From NCBI GenBank assembly GCA_035353815.1, contig DAOQAG010000019.1, positions 8,116 through 72,115 of the forward strand: 64,000 nucleotides of DNA. The letters run 5' to 3'. This DNA is from JAKPUX01 sp035353815 (lineage in GTDB: Bacteria > Zhuqueibacterota > Zhuqueibacteria > Residuimicrobiales > Residuimicrobiaceae). Below, piece by piece: positions 60,549-64,000 of the stretch (position 1 is its first letter; every line of letters begins with the position of its first letter). The notes below the pieces were generated by a model. The model searched no databases. It was given only the letters and a program-made list of their open reading frames with translations, and was not told the DNA's origin. A program made the position numbers and the translations under genes.

Positions 60549-60693
60549 CAGCCAGCGGGAACGCCGCAGGCCCGGTACGCGTATACCGGAGAGAGGAAAA
60601 TGCTTGTAAATATCGCAAAAATGTGGAATATTATAGCGTAGTACCGCCGGCCGCCGTGCCGGTCCATGAACCATCCCCAATCCGGAGTCTTTC

Positions 60694-61563
60694 ATGCGTC
60701 TTTCCCCCATAACCGCAAGCCGCTGCTGCACCGTGCTCCTGCTCCTCCTGCTCATCGCTGCAGGGGCCGCCCGCGGCCAGCGGATCGAAGCCGTCGTCAC
60801 CACGGATCTGCGCACCCTGCCCCTCGAGCGCCAGGACAAGCTGCGCGATTTCAAGGACAAGGTCGAGCATTATCTCAACGCCTACGACTGGACCAACGAT
60901 CCCTGGAATACGGTCGTCTATCTCGATGTGCAGCTGATCCTCGAGGACATGAGCACCAGCGCCGAAGAACGCTACAAGGGGCAGATCGTCATCAGCAACA
61001 AGTATGACATGCAGCTGAGCGACAAGCGCTGGCGCTTCGCGTACCAGAGCACCGACCTTCTCAACCACGATGAAAATGTCATGAATTCCTTCACCAGCAT
61101 GCTCGACTATTTTGTCTATATCATTCTGGGCATGGAGTTCGACAAGTGGTCGAGCCTGGGGGGTACCGAGTATTTTCTCAAGGCCAAGAATATCGCAGAA
61201 CAGAGCAAGTTCGGGCTGGGCCGGTACATTGAGGGCTGGGATCGCAGACTGGAGCAGATTACCTATCTCACCGGCGAGCAGCATCTGCCGTTCCGGGAGA
61301 TGGTCGATTACTATTTTTATGGTCTTTCGCTGGTCAAGGAGGATAACATCAAGGCCCGCCAGTTCATCGGCAAGGCGGTCGAGATGCTCGACAAGATCAT
61401 TGCCAAGGATCCGGAAAACGAGTATGCCAAGATGTTCCTCAGCGCCCATTACATCGAGATGGTCGAGGTCTTTCGCCGCGCTCAGGACAAATCGCCCCTG
61501 CGCACGCTCATGGTCATCGATCCGGCACATGCGCAGGTCTACAGGAACATCATCGAAAAATAG
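60694..61563 (+). CDS. DUF4835 (PorD-like) protein, candidate type IX secretion component
   Basis: 289 residues with a signal peptide (about 1-28, ending ARGQ). 'DFKDKVEHYLNAYDWTNDPW', 'YLDVQLILEDM', 'YKGQIVISNKYD', 'DYFVYIILGMEFDKWSSLGG' and 'PENEYAKMFLSAHYIEMVEV' match DUF4835, the family of PorD, reported as needed for type IX secretion in Porphyromonas. Length is normal. It is divergent from the PorV-like/HhH pair, with about 145 bases between the two, so these three genes may form one functional set. It ends with a terminator 115 bases later. Confidence 0.85.
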   Translation: MRLSPITASRCCTVLLLLLLIAAGAARGQRIEAVVTTDLRTLPLERQDKLRDFKDKVEHYLNAYDWTNDPWNTVVYLDVQLILEDMSTSAEERYKGQIVISNKYDMQLSDKRWRFAYQSTDLLNHDENVMNSFTSMLDYFVYIILGMEFDKWSSLGGTEYFLKAKNIAEQSKFGLGRYIEGWDRRLEQITYLTGEQHLPFREMVDYYFYGLSLVKEDNIKARQFIGKAVEMLDKIIAKDPENEYAKMFLSAHYIEMVEVFRRAQDKSPLRTLMVIDPAHAQVYRNIIEK

Positions 61564-61678
61564 CCGCATGCGTCCGGGGCGGCTTGCAGCGGCCGGGCCG
61601 GACCGTTGCGGCCGTTCATCGCGCAGTCAGGCGCCACTTCACCGCGCACCCTTGAGCAACCGGTGTGCGCTTCAGAGC

Positions 61679-61716
61679 AGCCCGGAGTAACGATGTTATT
61701 CCGGGCTTTGTTTTTT
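61679..61716 (+). terminator. Intrinsic terminator after the DUF4835 gene
   Basis: AGCCCGGA/TCCGGGCT 8-bp stem, extended by TAA/TTA pairs across a one-base bulge, followed by TTTGTTTTTT. The T-tract reaches the stop codon of the convergent nuclease gene. The leader to it (61564-61678) is GC-rich and shows no gene. Confidence 0.85.
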
Positions 61717-63116
61717 CAGGCGTGCACCTCCACGCTCTCGCCCCGCTCCGGAATCCGCACCTCTTTCAATCCCAGGCTGGCCAGGCCCTGCGCCAGCGCT
61801 TCGCTGCCCGTGGGCTCGCCATGCAGAATGTAGAGATGGTCCAGTTTCTCCCGATCGAAGTGACTGATCCACTGGATCAGTTCGCGGTGATCGGCGTGGG
61901 CGCTGAAGGCGTTGAGCTTGACCACCTGGGCAGCGAGCCGGAATTCCTCGCCGAAGATCCTGACCGTGGGCTCCTGCTCCACCAGTCTTCTTCCGAGGGT
62001 ATTCTCGGCCATAAAGCCGACGATGAGGATGGTATTGCGTTCATCCTCGATGTTGTTGCGCAGATGGTGGAGGATCCGACCGGCTTCGCACATGCCCGAG
62101 GCGGAGATGATAATGCCGGGCTGGCGGAAGTCATTCAATTTTTTGGACTCCTCGACCGTTTCGACATAGTGGAGTTTGCGGAAGCCGAAGACGTCATTGG
62201 TCTGCTGGAGCAGCTCGGCCGTCTCCTCATCATAGCATTCAGGGTGGGCCCGGAAGATCTCGGTGGCGTTGACCGATAGGGGGCTGTCGACGAAGACGGG
62301 GATTTCCGGGATTTCGCCGGCCAGGGTGAGCTGGTGCAGGGCATAGACGATCTCCTGGGTGCGGCCGACGGAGAAGGCCGGGATGATGATTTTGCCGCCG
62401 CGCCGGATGGTGTCGTTGACCGCCTGGGCCAGTTTCTGATTGACGGTGCTATAGTCGTCATGGAAGCGGCCGCCGTAGGTGCTCTCGGTGAAGAGGATAT
62501 CGGCTTCCTGGAAAATGGTCGGATCGCGCAGGATCGGCATGCCCGGCCGGCCGAGGTCGCCGCTGAAAATCAGGGTGAGGGGCTTGCCGTCGTCGTTAAT
62601 GTCGAGCCGTGTGATCGCCGAGCCGAGGATATGCCCGGCATCGAAGAAGGTAGCGGAGACTCCATCGGCAATCGGCATGGAGCGCCCGTACCCGACGCTG
62701 ATAAACTGGTTCATTGCTTTCAGGGCATCATTCGCGGTATAAAGGGGCATGACGGGTTTCATGCCGTTGCGGGCGCGTTTTTTGTTGACGAACTCGACGT
62801 CCTTCTCCTGGATATGCCCGGCATCCTGCAGCATGATACTGCAGAGATCGCGGGTGGCGTGGGTGCAATAGACGGTACCGGAGTAGCCGAGCTTGACCAA
62901 CTGGGGGATGTTGCCGCTATGGTCGATATGGGCATGAGAGAGGACCATGGCGTTGATGCTCCCCGCATCGAAAGGAAGCTCCCGGTTGCGCTGGAACGAC
63001 TCATCCCGTTTGCCTTGATAGAGGCCGCAATCGAGCAGGATTTTCTGGCCGCGAACGGTCAAGACATGCATGGTTCCGGTCACGGAGCGTGCACCGCCGA
63101 AGAATTGTATCTCCAC
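61716..63116 (-). CDS. Metallo-beta-lactamase/beta-CASP ribonuclease-like protein
   Basis: 466 residues. Metal site motifs: 'GGARSVTGTMHVLTV', 'LLDCGLYQG', 'LSHAHIDHSGNIPQLV', 'DAGHILGSA' and 'FSGDLGRPG'. The beta-CASP insert has 'ESTYGGRFH' and 'IPAFSVGRTQEIVYAL', and the C-terminal Zn-dependent RNA-nuclease part has 'ISASGMCEAGRILHHL' and 'NAFSAHADHRELI'. These match the CPSF73/Ysh1-like beta-CASP group (as in archaeal aCPSF and bacterial TTHA0252). It cleaves RNA in the cytoplasm, endonucleolytically and sometimes as a 5' exonuclease. It is 87 bases downstream of the HAD phosphatase gene. Confidence 0.93.
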   Translation of the reverse strand: MEIQFFGGARSVTGTMHVLTVRGQKILLDCGLYQGKRDESFQRNRELPFDAGSINAMVLSHAHIDHSGNIPQLVKLGYSGTVYCTHATRDLCSIMLQDAGHIQEKDVEFVNKKRARNGMKPVMPLYTANDALKAMNQFISVGYGRSMPIADGVSATFFDAGHILGSAITRLDINDDGKPLTLIFSGDLGRPGMPILRDPTIFQEADILFTESTYGGRFHDDYSTVNQKLAQAVNDTIRRGGKIIIPAFSVGRTQEIVYALHQLTLAGEIPEIPVFVDSPLSVNATEIFRAHPECYDEETAELLQQTNDVFGFRKLHYVETVEESKKLNDFRQPGIIISASGMCEAGRILHHLRNNIEDERNTILIVGFMAENTLGRRLVEQEPTVRIFGEEFRLAAQVVKLNAFSAHADHRELIQWISHFDREKLDHLYILHGEPTGSEALAQGLASLGLKEVRIPERGESVEVHA

Positions 63117-63180
63117 AGAACTCTCCTTTCTTCAAAAGAACTTAGACAAAACGCAGCGGATATGCAAGGCCTTTAGGGGG

Positions 63181-63203
63181 AAAAAAGCGCCACCTGGCGG
63201 TGG
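63181..63203 (-). terminator. Intrinsic terminator of the HAD phosphatase gene
   Basis: Minus strand CCACC/GGTGG stem with a 4-base loop, CGC, then TTTTTT. The stem begins directly after the stop codon at 63204. The short stem makes it moderately strong. Confidence 0.6.
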
Positions 63204-63860
63204 TCAGCTCGCCTCAAGGCGATGCAGCTGTTCGAGGACATCGGCAAAGGTGGCAAAGGGAAAATGCGGCCGGCCGTTGTCACGGCACCAGGTCAGGAGC
63301 GCCTTTTTGGCAAAGACGATATCCGCCTCGCGCGCGCCGCAGACATCCGAGGGTCCGTCGCCGATGTAGACCGTGGTTTCGCCGGGCTGGCGCTCGCGGC
63401 GGACATGCAGCCCCTTGCAATTGGCGCAACGGTCGCAGCCCTGGCCATACCAGGGAAAGTCGAGCTGCACGCTCCCATCCGACGCGAGGATCATGCGGTT
63501 GGTGCGCAAGGGCAGGTCCGCGAACCCATGGGCCGCAAGAATGCGCCCGATGTAGGCATCCATGCCGTCGCTGACCACGGCCAAAGGGATCTGCCGCTCG
63601 CGGACATACGCCATCAGGCCGGCAAAGCTGGCATCGATGGCCAGAGGCTTGACAAAGGCATCCAGCTCGACCGCGGTCAGGCGCATGGTCTCGGCCTGAC
63701 GCCGCCACATCTCCCGCCCTTCAAGCTTCCCCTCCTGCCACTGGCGGACGAGCTGCCACCAGAGGTTTTCGTTGCCAAAATGGGCAAAGACAAGATTGCC
63801 GACATCGCGTTTGGCGATGGTGCCGTCAAAATCACAGAATATGCGCAGTTGTGCAGGCAT
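63204..63860 (-). CDS. HAD-superfamily phosphatase, MtnX-like
   Basis: 218 residues from the ATG at 63860; an earlier in-frame ATG would add 46 residues encoded by a hairpin repeat and is rejected. Motif I 'FCDFDGTIAKRDVGN' has both catalytic Asp, motif II is 'VVSDGMDAYI', and motif IV is 'YIGDGPSDVCGAREADIVFA'. Cysteines in 'CDRCANCKG' form a possible zinc site, as in some MtnX relatives. MtnX dephosphorylates an intermediate of methionine salvage; other HAD phosphatases such as phosphoserine phosphatase are related, and no salvage genes are adjacent, so the substrate is uncertain. Confidence 0.82.
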   Translation of the reverse strand: MPAQLRIFCDFDGTIAKRDVGNLVFAHFGNENLWWQLVRQWQEGKLEGREMWRRQAETMRLTAVELDAFVKPLAIDASFAGLMAYVRERQIPLAVVSDGMDAYIGRILAAHGFADLPLRTNRMILASDGSVQLDFPWYGQGCDRCANCKGLHVRRERQPGETTVYIGDGPSDVCGAREADIVFAKKALLTWCRDNGRPHFPFATFADVLEQLHRLEAS

Positions 63861-63908
63861 AGCTATATTTATCAAATTGATAATAATTAAGTTAAAAGCA
63901 AAACCATC

Positions 63909-63975
63909 CTCTCGCAAAGTCACAAAGCCACGAAGAAATACATTTTTTCTTCGTGTCTTGGCGTCTTGATGAGAG
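63909..63975. repeat. Dispersed hairpin repeat, CACAAAG/CACGAAG type
   Basis: Inverted repeat with 29-base arms (CTCTCGCAAAGTCACAAAGC and onward) pairing at 21 of 29 positions around a loop of about 9 bases. It carries CACAAAGCCACGAAGAA (63921-63937), close to the word at 44763-44779. It lies upstream of the HAD phosphatase gene and no gene is seen in it. Confidence 0.75.
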
Positions 63976-64000
63976 ACTGCCTTTTTTCTCGTCCCCACCT

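Overview
This 64 kb window is GC-rich bacterial chromosome with two 100-base N gaps (1835-1934 and 31910-32009), so it is a scaffolded draft or metagenome assembly. Several exported proteins end in a C-terminal sorting domain with the 'QNYPNPFNP' signature (the type IX secretion style tail of the Bacteroidota/FCB superphylum). Together with PorV-like and DUF4835 (PorD-like) genes, an MglA GTPase and many multiheme cytochromes, this suggests an FCB-group bacterium such as Ignavibacteria, Calditrichota or the KSB1 lineage. That placement is inference; no rRNA or tRNA gene was seen in the window.

Layout. 0-2 kb: end of a TetR / TolC / membrane-fusion efflux operon, with a consensus promoter and a twin palindromic operator. 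2-9.7 kb: class I fumarase, a large lipoprotein amidase, a cyclic-nucleotide-binding protein, an AI-2E-type permease and a cyclase-family protein lacking two metal ligands. 10-21.2 kb: an electron-transfer region encoding an outer-membrane beta-barrel, a 12-heme periplasmic cytochrome, a 15-site multiheme lipoprotein, a membrane-fused spermidine-synthase-like protein, a divergent trypsin-like lipoprotein, a 9-heme cytochrome with a type IX tail, and a 7-heme NapC/NirT-type membrane cytochrome. 21.3-34.3 kb: an NhaD-type antiporter, a 2735-residue adhesin-like protein with about 15 Ig-like repeats, and a glycosidase-like protein cut short at a repeat array. 34.4-41.2 kb: a sugar-phosphate transferase for exopolysaccharide, a degenerate NtrC-type regulator, and an operon encoding a phosphoesterase, roadblock protein, MglA, second roadblock protein and MFS permease. 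41.3-50.7 kb: a ferritin-like protein, an arylamine acetyltransferase, a DUF4416 protein, the pyruvate dehydrogenase E1alpha-E1beta-E2 genes, an exported glutamine-amidotransferase-like protein and PriA. 50.9-52.8 kb: an AT-rich island with two unrecognised envelope proteins. 53-64 kb: a cyclophilin lipoprotein, a subtilase with a sorting tail, a diguanylate cyclase, a glycosyltransferase-like protein, a PorV-like gene paired with an HhH outer-membrane gene, a DUF4835 gene, a beta-CASP nuclease and a HAD phosphatase.

How the genes fit together. The barrel, the 12-heme cytochrome and the surface lipoprotein have the parts of a porin-cytochrome conduit across the outer membrane. The NapC-type protein could feed it from the quinone pool, and the nonaheme protein could be carried outside by type IX secretion, for which candidate accessory genes lie at 59.7-61.6 kb. 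The second striking feature is a set of intergenic tandem-repeat arrays with different units. Three arrays and one solitary copy share a GTGGGNNCGAGA core, and one array supplies the stop codon of a neighbouring gene.
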